A stretch of 64,000 bases of DNA from Dasypus novemcinctus (taxonomy: Eukaryota > Chordata > Mammalia > Cingulata > Dasypodidae), in assembly GCF_030445035.2 (NCBI RefSeq), contig NC_080688.1:63315949-63379948 (forward strand), in the 5' to 3' direction. Below, piece by piece: positions 35,300 through 47,619 of the stretch (position 1 is its first letter; each line of letters opens with the position of its first letter). Made by a program: the position numbers and the translations under genes. The notes under the pieces were generated by a model that ran no database searches, was not told the DNA's origin, and saw only the letters and a list, made by a program, of their open reading frames with translations.

Positions 35300-37870
35300 T
35301 AATTAGTTAAGAAAGGAATTGGCAGCAACAAGAAGGAGAAAAGGACAGCAGCTTGAGAAGAAGGCAATGTTTAAGTGGTAAATCCACTTATTCTTAAATT
35401 TCATGGCACTGTACAAACAACCACCAAAACCTTGTTGATGTTGGTGGAGATGATCTACTATTGAACTGGAGCAAAGCTTCACAATATATGGCAGCGTGAA
35501 AGTGGAAAAACATCTGTAAGTATAGGCAGAGGGGAAACAAACTCTGAAGTTGAGGGGTGGGAGAGATAGTGATAAGAAATGGAGTATGACTCAGGAAAGA
35601 TGATCTTGATTCAGCTCTTTCCCAAATTCTGATAATTCTCCACAAACCTCTCCACGATTTTAGACATTTAAGGCTCCCAAGTCACCTGCAGTGACACACA
35701 CTTTTGGAGGAGCTGCCTTTATCAAGCCAAGAGGCGCACAAAGAAGGAGAGGGTCTATTTGTTAGTACCCGAAAGGAGTTTACAGTCTCGCTGGGCACGA
35801 AGAAGATAGTGAAAGCAATAAGAATCAAGGTTGCAGGTAAGAGGGGCCAAATGTCTGATACAGAAAACAAAGTACCCCTAACAAAGGATTAAGAGAGGGA
35901 GAAAATCTGAGGGTTTGGAGAGGGAGAGCTAGGGGTGAACTTGTACTGAGTCTTGAGGATTGGGCAGAACTTAGAACTTGAAGGAGGACCTTCCAAGTGG
36001 ATGAACGGCGTCGTCAGAGGCAAGAAGGTTGGGAACAAGGAACAATGTAGGAAAAGAGTCCTAAAATGAGATGGCAAATGCATATTGGGTTCAAATTTTA
36101 TAGGGTCTTGAACAATAGGTAAACATTTGGGTTTTATTTTGTAGACCACAGGAAGCATCAAAAATCTCAGGATAAAAGTGATGGTTCAAAATCTTAGACA
36201 TATTTCTTTTCTAGTATTAGTTTATAAGCCTTTGGATATTTGAGAACTGTCCCAAATCTTTTTGGTTCTTGAGCAGCTACAAGGGTCCTTTAGCCTTAGC
36301 ATATTGAAAGCGAAGAAAAAAGTCCTGTTCCAGAAGATGGAACACCCATCTGTGGTTGTCAAAGTTTTTCTTCCTTGTTACTTAATATTAAAGGAAGGGA
36401 GCCTCTTAGGAGTTCTGAGAATTAATCAGTATCTCCCAAGGGAATTGCTTATGTCTGTTGTTATTTATGTAACTCATTGCAGAAAAGATCTCCCTTTACT
36501 TTATTAGTCTTTGTTGAGTCAATCAAGGATACACTGGGGAAAGGTAGAGGGGGTGGGTGGGGGCCAAGAAGCCGAAGCCTCTCAGGAAGGACACCTACAG
36601 ATGTTGGGAAGGATTTGGGGACTGTGAGCGCTCTGAAAACTGGCTATATTATAGAATAGCTTTCCTTTTTTCCAAGTAATACAACAGACACATGGTTTTT
36701 CTTCCTATTTAGTTTTCCCTGATTAGGGAACACAGAAAATGTCTTTTTCTCTGTGTTTAGACAAAGGCGTAAGCTAAGTGGGGCTGTAGTAAAGCAACAC
36801 GGATGACACAGTAGGCTTTTGTTGGTAGGTTTTATTGTAGAGGCTTATTCAAGTTACTTCAGGAAATGGGAGTTGATTGAAGAATATGTAATTCTAAATA
36901 AAACAATTACAATAATAAATACAGGCAATAATAAAAACAGGAATCTTGTCTGTGCATCCAGGCCTCACAAGGACCCAGGAATACCACGCAAACTCTTTAC
37001 CACTGTTTCCTGGTCTGTCGAGTGGTCATCAGCATCCCTTTTTCACACAGTTGTTGTATTACATGAGAGAATGTTAAACATTTAGCACTTACACATAGCA
37101 AACTCTTAATTAGTGATATTTATCGTTAGTGGTAAGTAATGATAGACGAATGGGCATAAATGAAGAGCTGGAGCTCAAAACACTCTTCCTGGAAGGATTT
37201 GTAGGGAGGCCAATCTGCCCTATATTTTGGCTCTGAGCAGAACACATTTGTGCCATCCTGTACATGCCTTCAGCATCTTAGAGAAAGGGTCTCAGCAAGA
37301 CGGTACACTTCCAGAATCCTCCTCACAGCAAGTCCTTCCTTTGCATGGTGTATCACAATGATTCCCCATTAGCCTGGGCTTGTCTGAGGATTATTATTTG
37401 TTAAAGAGGAGGCACTTTAGGGACCTTTACCTGGATTTCTTTAGTAGCTGCACTGAGGGTGGGCTTCTGCTCTGCAGTGCAATAAAACTCTTTACTTCTG
37501 CTGGCAGGTCCATTTTGGGCTCGTGGCTGGGCAAAACTGCTAGCCTCATAGAGCACGTTTACTGCTTCTAACAGCTCATTTTGCGCAATCCTTTCACAGG
37601 GGAAGGTGCACGAATGGAGAGGAAGAGCAGGGCAGCGCATGCACTAGGGGAGAGGCTGTGGTCATGAGGTTATCAGGGCTGAGAGATAAAGGGGCAGTGA
37701 ACCCATAGAGTGAGAAGCTTTACCTTTATGGATGAAGAAGGGCTTTCTTCCATACCTGGAACAGAAGAAGATTACTCTTGCTTGAAGGTCTAAGTCTCAG
37801 TCCCACTTCATAGCATGGCTGCCATTTTCTTACTGCTGATATATCAGCTCAACACCCCTTCCCCATTTAC
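35300..37870. other. Intergenic, no gene seen
   Basis: No exon is recognised. About 35890-36200 looks like an old interspersed repeat of unknown family. 37330-37640 is moderately GC-rich, with an open minus frame (37401-37640) that matches nothing I know. Confidence 0.4.
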
Positions 37871-37879
37871 AGCTGCCCA

Positions 37880-38150
37880 GATTCTCCAACTTAAATTAAT
37901 CCCCACTCCAATGCCACACCACAACATCCAGTTTTTTTCCTTCACTAAAATTATCACCACCTCAAAATATTTTATTTATTGATTTGTTTGTATTCTGTCA
38001 GACTCCCTTTCCCCCAACCATCAGTATGTAAATTTCTCACCTCAGGTGACCAGATAGTTTTTCTCACCAAATTATTACCAGTACCTATGTCAGCACTTAG
38101 TACAAAGCAAGTGCTCAAAAGTAGTTGTTAAATAAATATCTGCCAGGCAA
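37880..38150 (+). mobile_element. L2 fragment
   Basis: L2-type ending: 'atgtcagcacttagtacaaa' then 'gtgctcaaaagtagttgtta'. Diverged. Confidence 0.55.
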
Positions 38151-38231
38151 TCTTAGCTAGAATACAGTTTTGGTACAAACTCATTTTCGTATCGCAGCTC
38201 TATAACAAACAGCTGATCATCCAGCCCAAAG

Positions 38232-39900
38232 ACTACTTTTTAAAAAAACTAATAGATTTATTGAGATATAGTTCATGTACAACACAGTTCATCCATTTAA
38301 AGTATACAATTCAATGCATTTAGAATATTCACAGAGTTGTGTAGTCATCACACAATCTAAGTTTAGAATATTCTATTACTCCAGAAAGAAACCTAGTATC
38401 ACTTCCCATTTCCCCCAACCTCCTTCTCTAGCCCTAAGCTACCACTAAACAACATTCTGTCTCTATCAATTTGTTTATTCCATACATTTCATAGAAATGG
38501 AATCATACATTATGTGGTCTTTTCTGAGAGACCTGGCTTCTTTCACTTGGTATAAGGTTTTCAAGGTTCATCCATGTCATAGCTTGTATTGTACCTCACT
38601 CCTTTTCATGACCAAATAACATTCCATTATATGGATGTACCACATTTTTTATCCATTCTTCAGTTGATGGACACATAGGTTGTTTCCATTTTCTGGCTCT
38701 TATGAATAATGGTGCTAAGAACATTAAAGTATGAGTTTTTGTGTGGATGTACATAATATTTTCAATTTTTTGACATGTAACTATCAATGGAATGGAATTG
38801 CTAGGTCATATAGTAACACTATGTTTAACATTGTGAGTTACTGTAAACTTTTCTAAAGCAATACACCACTTAATATTCCCAACAGGGATGAAAGTTCCAA
38901 TTTCTCCACATTTTTACCAACACTTTTTATTGTGTATATTTTATTATAGCCATCCTTGTGGGTGTGAAGTGGCACTTCGTTGTAGTCTAATGTGCATTTT
39001 CCCTAATGACATTGAGCATCTTTTTATAATACTTATTGGACATGTGTATCTTTTCTTTGGAGAAATGTCTATTTAGATCCTTTGGGTTTTTATTTTATGT
39101 TATTTGGGCTTTTTGTCTTTTTGTCATTGAGTCATAAGGGTTTGTTACATAGTCTAGATACTATACCCTTAGATATATGATTTGTAAATATTTTCTCTCA
39201 TTCTGTGAGAAGTCTTTTGACTTGCTTTTTTAAAATTTTTAAATTGATTATTTTATTGCTACATTTGAAATGAAAATAAACTGAGAAGTTGCTAGGACAT
39301 GCAACTTCCTGAAAATGATGGCACAATGGAGGCAACCATTGGAGGGAGTTAAAAGTGACCTAACTTGTAGGGAGTATAAGGACTATGTATACCAAAATCA
39401 TCAATGGTAAGGTTACTGATAGCTTCAGTCATCTGGAATTTATGCACCAATGGGAGTTTAAAATGAGGGTAATGGAACATTGGCTATCCTGGACACCTTA
39501 ACTAGTGAGTATGGATGAGAAGATAGAAGAAGATGCCTAAATTCTCTACAAACACATTAGTTTACAAAAAACAATCCTATAAAAAAGACACCCAGACAAT
39601 GCTGAAATTTGCTTTTGCAAGGAGATCCCCATTTTATGATGTTTGGATACATTCTTTCTCCTGCTGAATAGTTTCCTTTGATGGGAAAGTACTTTTGACT
39701 TTCTTGATAGTATCATTTCAGCACACAATTTAAAAATTTTGATGGAGTCCAATTTATCTGTTTTTTTTTTCTTTTTTTACTTGAGCTTTTGGGGTTGTAT
39801 CTAAGAAAGTTTTGCCTAACCCAAGATGATGAAGATTTACTTCTATGTTTTCCTCTAAAAGTTTTATAGTTATAGCTCTTTGCCAGACCACACTTTGAGT
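38232..39900 (-). mobile_element. L1 3' region, reverse, with a 468-bp insertion
   Basis: Classic antisense L1 3'-end sequence ('gaatggaattgctaggtcat', 'catccatgtcatagcttgta', 'aagtccaatttatct'-type text near 39750). A foreign 468-bp segment (39224-39691) interrupts it. The L1 itself is old and non-coding. Confidence 0.8.
39224..39691 (-). pseudogene. Retrocopy of an unidentified transcript inside L1
   Basis: The exact direct repeat cttttgactt flanks this block at 39214-39223 and 39692-39701. On the minus strand it ends with 'gcaataaaataatc' and then an A-rich stretch. That is a poly-A signal and tail, the mark of a retroposed mRNA 3' end. It resembles neither L1 nor any DAS-SINE. The longest minus frame matches no protein I know, so the source is probably a 3' UTR. 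Confidence 0.6.
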
Positions 39901-40112
39901 AGTATTGTCTTAGAATATTTATCTTTCCAAGGATATATAATACCTTCTTGAGAGGAATCGTGCTAATGGTGGAATTTCAGCCTCAAAAGAGTTTGGTGAG
40001 TGGAGATATTTTTGATTAAGAGGTATTCCACCACCCTTCAAATGATGTCATTCAGGGGATTGCCATATCACCTATGCATAGAAGATGCCCTGCATGGCTC
40101 GCTTAGTAGTGA

Positions 40113-40775
40113 GACAGTAGAGTTTGGTGGTTAAAAGTAGTGGTTTTAGGGGAGGCTGACTTGGCCCAGTGGATAGGGCATCTGACTACCACATGGGAGG
40201 TCCACGGTTCAAACCCCGGGCCTCCTTGACCTGTGTGGAGCTGGCCCACGCACAATGTTGATACGTGCAAGGAGTGCCGTGCCACACAGGGGTGACCCCT
40301 GTGTAGGGGAGCCCCATGCGCAAGGAGTGCACCCCGCCCAGTGCATAAGAAAGTTCAGCCTGCCCAGGAATGGCGCCGCACACAGGGAGAGCTGCCACAA
40401 CAAGATGATGCAACAAAAAGAAACACAGATTCGTGTGCCGCTGACAACAGGACAAAGAAGAACACGCAGCAAATGGACACAGAGAACAGACAACTGGGGG
40501 CGGGGAGGATGGAGAGAGAAATAAATAAAAATAAATCTTTTAAAAAAAAGTAGTGGTTTTGAAGTTGCAGTGGCCCTAGGTTCAAATTCCTGCTTTGCTG
40601 CTTATCAGCTGAGTGACTTAACTCCTCCAAGTTTCAATTTCCTTATTCATTAAATAGTCCCTACCTCATAAAGTTGTTGAGAGAATTAAATGAAATAATG
40701 CATTAAGGCACTTAGCACAATGTTTGGCTTATTGTAATCACTCAATAAAAGTTGGCTGCTGTTATTATTATTGGC
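40113..40775 (+). mobile_element. MIR SINE split by a DAS-SINE
   Basis: MIR text runs 40113-40147 and resumes at 40561: 'gccctaggttcaaattcctg', 'ctgagtgacttaactcctcc', 'cataaagttgttgagagaat', then 'ttgtaatcactcaataaaag'. Confidence 0.8.
40148..40545 (+). mobile_element. DAS-type SINE inserted in a MIR
   Basis: Full-length copy with the perfect 15-bp duplication aaaagtagtggtttt at 40133-40147 and 40546-40560. Both flanks are MIR sequence. The pristine duplication suggests a young insertion. The body has a small deletion where 'gtaaggaaagccgc'-type sequence stands in the other copies. Confidence 0.93.
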
Positions 40776-42037
40776 TGCCAAGTAATTGGATGATAGTGCC
40801 ATATAAGTAGGGGGATGAGAGAGCAACTATGTTTAAAATCACAGTTTCACCAATGAAGGGGTTTAGTATTGAATTCAAACGGTATTTAACTATGTTTTAA
40901 AGCACACAATTTGGGAGAAATGTTGATTCTTTAAAAAGTCAATCCCTAGAGGGCCATAAAAGCTAATTTAATCACTGCAACTAATTACAAGGAAGTATAA
41001 ATCAATAAACTTTGCCAAATGGTCTAAAATATAATAAAGAAAACCATCATTAACAATCATCCAGGAAGCCACTGTCCTTAATAGTGAGATGATGTAAAAG
41101 TTGGATGAGAAGAATGAATTTTATTATTTGAAAACTCCAGAGCTTACCAGTGCTTTTAGGGAAGTTCTTAACTCAGTACAGAGACATGGCTTTTCAGAAT
41201 GATTATTTACTTTGTGTAACTTGAATTTATTACTTCTAACTTATATGTATATTAGGCCTGGTGTATGGAAATAAGTGGCCATTTGCAGAAAGGTATTTCC
41301 AGTTCCCAGTCTTTTTCCCAAACCAGCCTCTTTCCATCCTTCCTCCTGTTTCAAAGCCAAAATCAAGCCTGGAGTCAAGTTATGTTTAGAAAGCATCATC
41401 TCCTTTCCCCCAGTCCCTGTGTGATGGTTACTGGCTTAAATCTGGGAGCCGCAGGGCTTTTGCCTGAGCTCCCCAGCTTACCTTGCTGTCCTTCTGACTG
41501 AGAGATCCACTGCCCACGAGGGCTACTGAGTCAAAGTGCTCTCTGGCCCTCACCTTCCCATGGCTGAGACTGGGCTTGCTTTTTGCCACCTTACTTATTT
41601 CAGAGGGATTTTCCCAGGGTGGAACCTGCACATGAATGCCAACCGAGCAGCAGGGCCTCTTCTCATGGATACTGATGACTGACAACACCCCACTCTTGAG
41701 CTTGCCTGCACTGCTGAGCTCTAGCCCTTGTTGGATCCTGGCTACACAGCTGGCATTTCTTTGCCTGCATCAAACGAGAACCTGTGAGGCCTTTTGCATA
41801 GCATACCTTTCCAACCAGCTCCTGTCCTGCTCTGAGGTGCAGAGGAAGTCCAAGCCCCTGTCCCTTGCCCCATCTTCATATTGCAATGGGGGATATCAGA
41901 GATGTTATGGATTGGCTCTGCCGAGACAGCGAGGCCAAGAGATTGAGCAGGAGAACATTGCCATAGCAGTAGGTAGAACTTGATTTCAGGCTTCACTCGG
42001 TAACTAACTAGCCTTTATATCTATTGACCTGCCTCAC
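40776..42037. other. Intergenic, no gene seen
   Basis: No recognisable exon or repeat. 41400-41980 is GC-richer and open in several frames on both strands, but nothing resembles a known protein and no consistent splice sites flank the frames. Confidence 0.4.
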
Positions 42038-42534
42038 TGTAGCAGTTTGATATGGTTATGAATTCCAAAAACAGATATTGGATTATGCCTGTAATCTGAT
42101 CTGTACCTGGGCATGATTGAGTTATGATTAGGGCGTTGGTCCCCACCCGCCAAGGGGTGGGGACTCACAGATAAAAGCCATGGCAAAGAACGGAGTTGAG
42201 GGTTTCTGATGTTGGAGTTTTGATGTTGGAGTTTGATGCTGGAGACTTAAGCTGGAGCCCCAGGAAGTCAGCATGCAGAGGAAAGAGAAGCCAGCCCCTG
42301 GAAGAAAAGAACCTTGAACCCAGAGAAAAGCAAGCCCCAGGAACATAGGAACCCAGGAAGCCTGAACCCTCACAGATGTCAGCAGCCATCTTGCTCCAAA
42401 TAGACTTTGGTGAGGGAAGCAACTTATGCTTTATGGACTGGTATCTGTAAACTCTTATCCCAAATAAATACCCTTTGTAAAAACCAATCAATTTCCGGTA
42501 TTTTGCATCAGCACACCTTTGACTGACTAATACA
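42038..42534 (+). mobile_element. Solo MaLR-like LTR with perfect 5-bp duplication
   Basis: A 497-bp LTR from TGTAGCAGTTTGATATGG to GACTGACTAATACA. Flanks are ctcac at both 42033-42037 and 42535-42539. The 5' end and the 'ctaataca' 3' end are of MaLR type. An AATAAA near 42464 lies where an LTR poly-A signal belongs. Reverse copies of the family are at 25961 and 28086. Confidence 0.92.
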
Positions 42535-42539
42535 CTCAC

Positions 42540-45500
42540 CTAAATCAAAGGGCTAATGAGATCATAAAATGAAGTAAATAAAATAAACATACATTAGAAA
42601 ATTGTCACACAAAGAAGAAGTTGTGTTATCACTGGGTGATCAGGACATCTCTCCCCCACCCTACCCGCCAAGTCGAGAAAAGGGTCCTATAATCAGTTAA
42701 GATGACCAGGAAACCTAAAATATCAGTTTCTTTTTTTAAGTAAGAAATTTATTTCTCTCTAGCTTAAAAGAAATTTGGAGGCGGACAGTCCAGACCTGGA
42801 ATGGTGATTTGGTAGTTATCCAGGACCCTGGATTCCATCATCCTTCTATGCCTTACTAGCATGTAGCTCCCAGCTTCAAAGTTACCTCATCATCCAAGAT
42901 AGCCGCTAGTCTATATCGCAGACAGCAGAAAAGAGGAAAGGGAGTAAAGGAACATTCCTAACTAAGTCAAGATCTTTTGGGGCGATCTTCTACATCCTAC
43001 TGGCCAGAACATAGTCGCATGGTCACATCTAATTGCAGGTAAACCCTGGAAATGTATATTTTGGTTGAGTGTATTACCCACCTAAGAATGGATATTTCAG
43101 GGTGGCAACTAGCAATTTGCCACAGATGGTCATTTGAAACCAAAGGAAATGTCGACATTCTTTGAGAGGGTCTCTCTCAAGTGATAATTAGTGGAATGAT
43201 GGGCTCTTGTGATCAGCTAAATTATATAAATGAAGAAATTCACTCATTTAACAAAAATGTTTTTCATGATTACTACATAGCTACAACTGTGTGAAACACT
43301 AGGGAGATGGCAGTGAGCTGGAACACATATGGAGTTTACAGAGCACATCCCCCCTACACAAGAGTGTATAATTACAAATTGTAGTTGGGTTGTCTATGGG
43401 GAACTCTGAGATGGTCACACTTCACAGGGGTTCAACCTTGTAGAGAGAAACAAAGGAGTCTACTCCTCTGGTGCAGAGTCTGCTGCAAGCTTCCCACCAG
43501 ATGATGTCATAACACAGCCCTACCACACTGATAGTGTTCCTCCTCTCTCATCTTCCTACCTGCTGACCAAGCTGCCTTAACCCTTACTTTTAAATGAAAA
43601 AGGTCTTACGTGTTCTAAAATGTCCCCTGCAGCTAAAAGAGAATTCTCCCTCTATTTTCCACAGAGCTGAGGCTATGCCCACTGGCCAACTTAAGGAAAT
43701 TGGGATGTGGTATTTCACTCTCCTTACTTGTGGCAAATGGATGAGAAATCACTCAGTCATTTTGAGGATCAAAAATATCTGGTCTGTTCCAACAGGAAGT
43801 ACTTCATAGTTGAGTAGGATTTTTAAAAAATTTTTTTTCATTTGCTATTTTGATTTGCTTTGATTTACTATGACCCTTTTGAGTCTTATAATTTAATTTA
43901 GAATTAAAATAGAGAATTTTTTTTGCATTGCTGCATTCTTCATTAGGCAATATTGGGGTTGACCTTGGAATTGTGACATGACAAAAGAGTCAAAGAAAAG
44001 AGCACATCATTTTTCTGCTGTCTTTTTGCAGAGACAATAATTTTTATTTGTCCTTCTGAAGAGTGGCTTTATTTTTAGTCCCATTGCAGCGGCATAGATG
44101 GATATCCTGTCTGTTTCCACAAGGCAGCTCAGATAACCTAATCACGTGCAGTTTTAGGGAAAATTTTTTGTTGTTTCAACTTAGAAGTTTCATCAAGCCC
44201 TAATAAGAAAACATGGGCGGTAAATGGACATATTTCCATATTAAAGGTTGGATTTCCATGATCCTTTTTGTCCAAAAGACCTGGGGTTTTTTGTTTGTTT
44301 GGTTTTTGGTTTGTTTTTGTGGGGTTTTTTTGCGTGTAACTTTATGCTTACGTTTTGAAGAATTATTGAACTCCAGAGCTTGTAAGGAATAAAGACTCCA
44401 CCTGATAAATACTTTGAGGAATTGGGAGATTCTGAGGGATGGGAATAAGGACAACAGGAGTCCTCTAGCATCCAGAGAGAAGTACAGCTGAGCTTCTATG
44501 GGGCCTGAGGTTTAGGTGGAGAACCAAAGGGTACCAACGCAATTTTAGTGTTCTCAGCACCAGAGGCCAGTGAGTCTTGTACACTGAGCTTGCCCACTAA
44601 CTCGGTTCAGAGCTATGCCACGGTTAATAACTCCAGAGCTCTCCAGACAGCTTTTTAAGTTCTATGATCCTTGCTTCCCCTTTGCTGAAAAATCATTTGC
44701 TGATATTTTAGCACCAACAACCAATGCATCTAAAGTTGCAACTGAAAGGAAAAGACGTTTCAGGCTGGTTTAGACTGCCAAATGGCACAGTTGTAGACAA
44801 AAACCTTAAATTCACCTGCAAATCTGCTAGTTATTTCCCTCTTGGGACACTCTGGCTGACCTGCCATCCTTGCTCTCAGAAACTATCTGGTCCCAGAGCT
44901 TGAATTGGGTTCTATAGAAAATGACCTCTGCTGCCCCCTGCTGGTTGGTCATGAAGCCAGGATGGGGTTGTCCTCACAGATTTTCTGTCACCTCTGCTCT
45001 CATTGGCTTAAAGTACACAGTTCAGGATGCTGGGCTTCCGTTCCTGTGTGTAATTTAAAGCTTACATCGGGGAGAATGCTCCATAAGTTTGACTGCTCAG
45101 ATTTGCTCCGAAGCACAGCTGTCACTTACAGAAACCCACGCCATGTGCAAGGGGCTGCGAGAGAGTCCCAGGCCCCCAGGGCCTTGTGGAGAACAGCTCA
45201 AAGACAGCGTTCTGCCCCTGTGGTCAGTCAGTTACTTTCCTCTGGTGGTCACAGGGAACCTGTCCTCAGACTCTGTCACAGTTTCCCTCCCTTCCTGGGC
45301 TAGGAAGAAAACTAGCATCACTACCCCTCCTTTGGTTTCTTAATGAGGCAGCCAAGGACAAGAAAGTTTTTCTCAAAGGTAAATCATGAAGCTTTTGGAC
45401 AGTTCATAATAAAACTGGTAACAGGGAAAGTTTCAAATATCATGACGACACATTTTAAGCCTCTTTTGAAGTCTACCGAGGAACGCCAGCAATGAGATGG

Positions 45501-47395
45501 CCTCTAGTTAGGATTGTTTGTGACAACCTCAGCTTAGGAGGTTATCCATGATGAACTTCCATGCAATACAGCACTACCTTAGAAGTACCCGCACCAAAGG
45601 GGTCACCATTTTGGTTCTTATATCTCTCTTATCAGAGAGGCAGAATTTTTGGTAGAATTATCTAGTGGACTTTTATTCAGCATCACGTTTAGGAGGAAAG
45701 AATAATATCAACTCCATCACAAAGCTGTCAGAAGACTTAGCAGGAATTTAGAACCTTCTCTGATCCCCACAATATGATGGTGACAACTCCAGCTGCTGCT
45801 ACTGGCCAGAAACTAATCTAGCTTTTAATAATCATTTTTTGAAGGGATTCAGTTTTCAAAAATAATTTATTCAAATATTTTGTGCCAAAATAATTCTAAA
45901 AAGTATTAGCTTCTATTAGTTACCCCCAAGCAAATATGCATGTAACCATATGAACACAACTATTACTTCATAGTTTTTTTATTATAGACTTTTTTTATCC
46001 ACATGAATGTTAAAGAAACTACAACAGAGTTAAATACCATTTTTGATAGCGTGATTATATTCTTAATTACACTCAATATTAAATTGTAAAATATTTCCAG
46101 AGGAATACAATCTTCATTCATACAGCAGGCAAAATACCAGAGAGGAAGGGGCCACATATTCATCTGTCCAGTTTGCTATGAAAAGCAGATTTGTATGGCT
46201 GATGCCTTCCCACCTGTCGAAATATGATCCTTGGACAAATTTTGTGTTTTCTTGCCACCAAGAATCACTTCTTCAAAAGTAAAAGACAGTCTTGTAGAGA
46301 CGCTCTCTCCATGTTTGCACCACTGGAATCGCCTGGGACTGTCCGCGATCTCCCGTCCTGGTTAGCTAACAGCACTTCCACGCTCTGGGTTCAGTTGGCC
46401 TTATAAAAACACAAAGACTCAAACTTTGGTTCCACCAAAAGATGCGACAAGCATTGACTGCTCTGATTGGCTCCCCCCTCCCCCCACTAATAAACGGCTG
46501 CTAAAGTCTATTTTACATGGTTGTCCATGATGCTTCGAGGTCACTTGTCCTTGGGTTCTCCTGAACCTGATTTTCTATTTGTTTCCCAAGCCCTTTCAAT
46601 TTGCAGTCTCTATGCAGGTCAGAAGTGCTCAGTGGCAGGCTGTACCTTATAAGAGAACAAGTGCATGTGGTTCTGCGCACCTGGGAGGAGACAAAAGCAC
46701 AGAGTTAACAATCTGAGCGTGACTATAATTAGATAACTTTCAAACATTTAAATAATACTTAGAATACATTTAAGAGAAGACATGTTTGGTACTGTTTGGA
46801 TACGTTTTTTTAAAAAAAGGGACCATGGCAGGAAGCATCTTCTTTTTTACATATGCTTGCACTTAGATTATACATATTAAACCAAATTTGAACCAAATTT
46901 GAACTGTTAAGTCAGAGTGTGCTGGTTTGCTATAGAATCCTTACATTTGGCTGGGTTCTGGGAACCCAGGATAAAATCCTGTTTATCGTTGGGCAGACAT
47001 TAGACAGCTTGTGGTGAAAGGGGCGACGGAATTTCATCTTCTTGTGCCCTGTTGGCTGTGACCAAATGGCCCAGTTTACATCTATTTTCTTTGTTCTGGA
47101 ATATCAGGGCAACAGTAAAAATATGATTAAAGGTCTTCTGATTCAAAATCAAAGAAACCATCTGATTGTTTATTAAATGCTTATTTATAATGGAAGATGT
47201 GACTAAGGCTAGGAACCACAGGAGACTAGATGAAATGTGGACTAGATGGCCAGGAGGGCTGGCTCGAATCCTGGTCCTTTCGGCTGCTGCCTCACTGTGA
47301 GACCACGGACACCTGATAGCACTCAAGGTAATACAGGGAAATAGTGTCGCTTTAGGTCTCAGACCCTCTCGCCACCAGCCCAGTGAGGTTAAGAA
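42540..47395. other. Intergenic stretch with a CTCF-type motif
   Basis: No coding exon found. It contains a G/T-rich low-complexity run at about 44282-44335, a strong CTCF-like motif at 44929-44944 and GC-richer patches near 45090-45330 and 46290-46560. The rest is unremarkable unique-looking DNA. Confidence 0.45.
44929..44944 (-). promoter_or_regulatory. CTCF-type binding motif
   Basis: On the minus strand CCAGCAGGGGGCAGCA fits the core CTCF consensus (CCASYAGRGGGCRSY) at every core position. It lies between the IER3IP1 promoter and SKOR2, where an insulator or loop anchor is plausible. Binding is an inference. Confidence 0.6.
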
Positions 47396-47399
47396 GGCA

Positions 47400-47615
47400 G
47401 GTTAGTGGCTTTCGACTCAAATGGAGCTGGATGGATCCTGCTCTGTCACTTGCTAGCTAAGTGACCTTCTTGAGCATCAATTTTCTCATGTATAAAATGG
47501 GGATAATAAGAGGATCTCCCTTATAGAGTTGTAAGGATCAAAAGAGATAATGCACTAAAGAATTTAGACCAGTGTCTGGCAGTTAGTGCTCAATAAATGA
47601 TAGCTATTATTATTT
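47400..47615 (+). mobile_element. MIR SINE
   Basis: MIR consensus order: 'tgctctgtcacttgctagct', 'aagtgaccttcttgagcatc', 'ttttctcatgtataaaatgg', then 'agtgctcaataaatgatagc'. Confidence 0.8.
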
Positions 47616-47619
47616 CCAT

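Noticed and set aside
37401-37640. 79-codon minus-strand ORF in unique-looking sequence
   Set aside because: Composition is plausible for protein, but no known family, splice sites or promoter were seen. Kept only as part of the stretch description.
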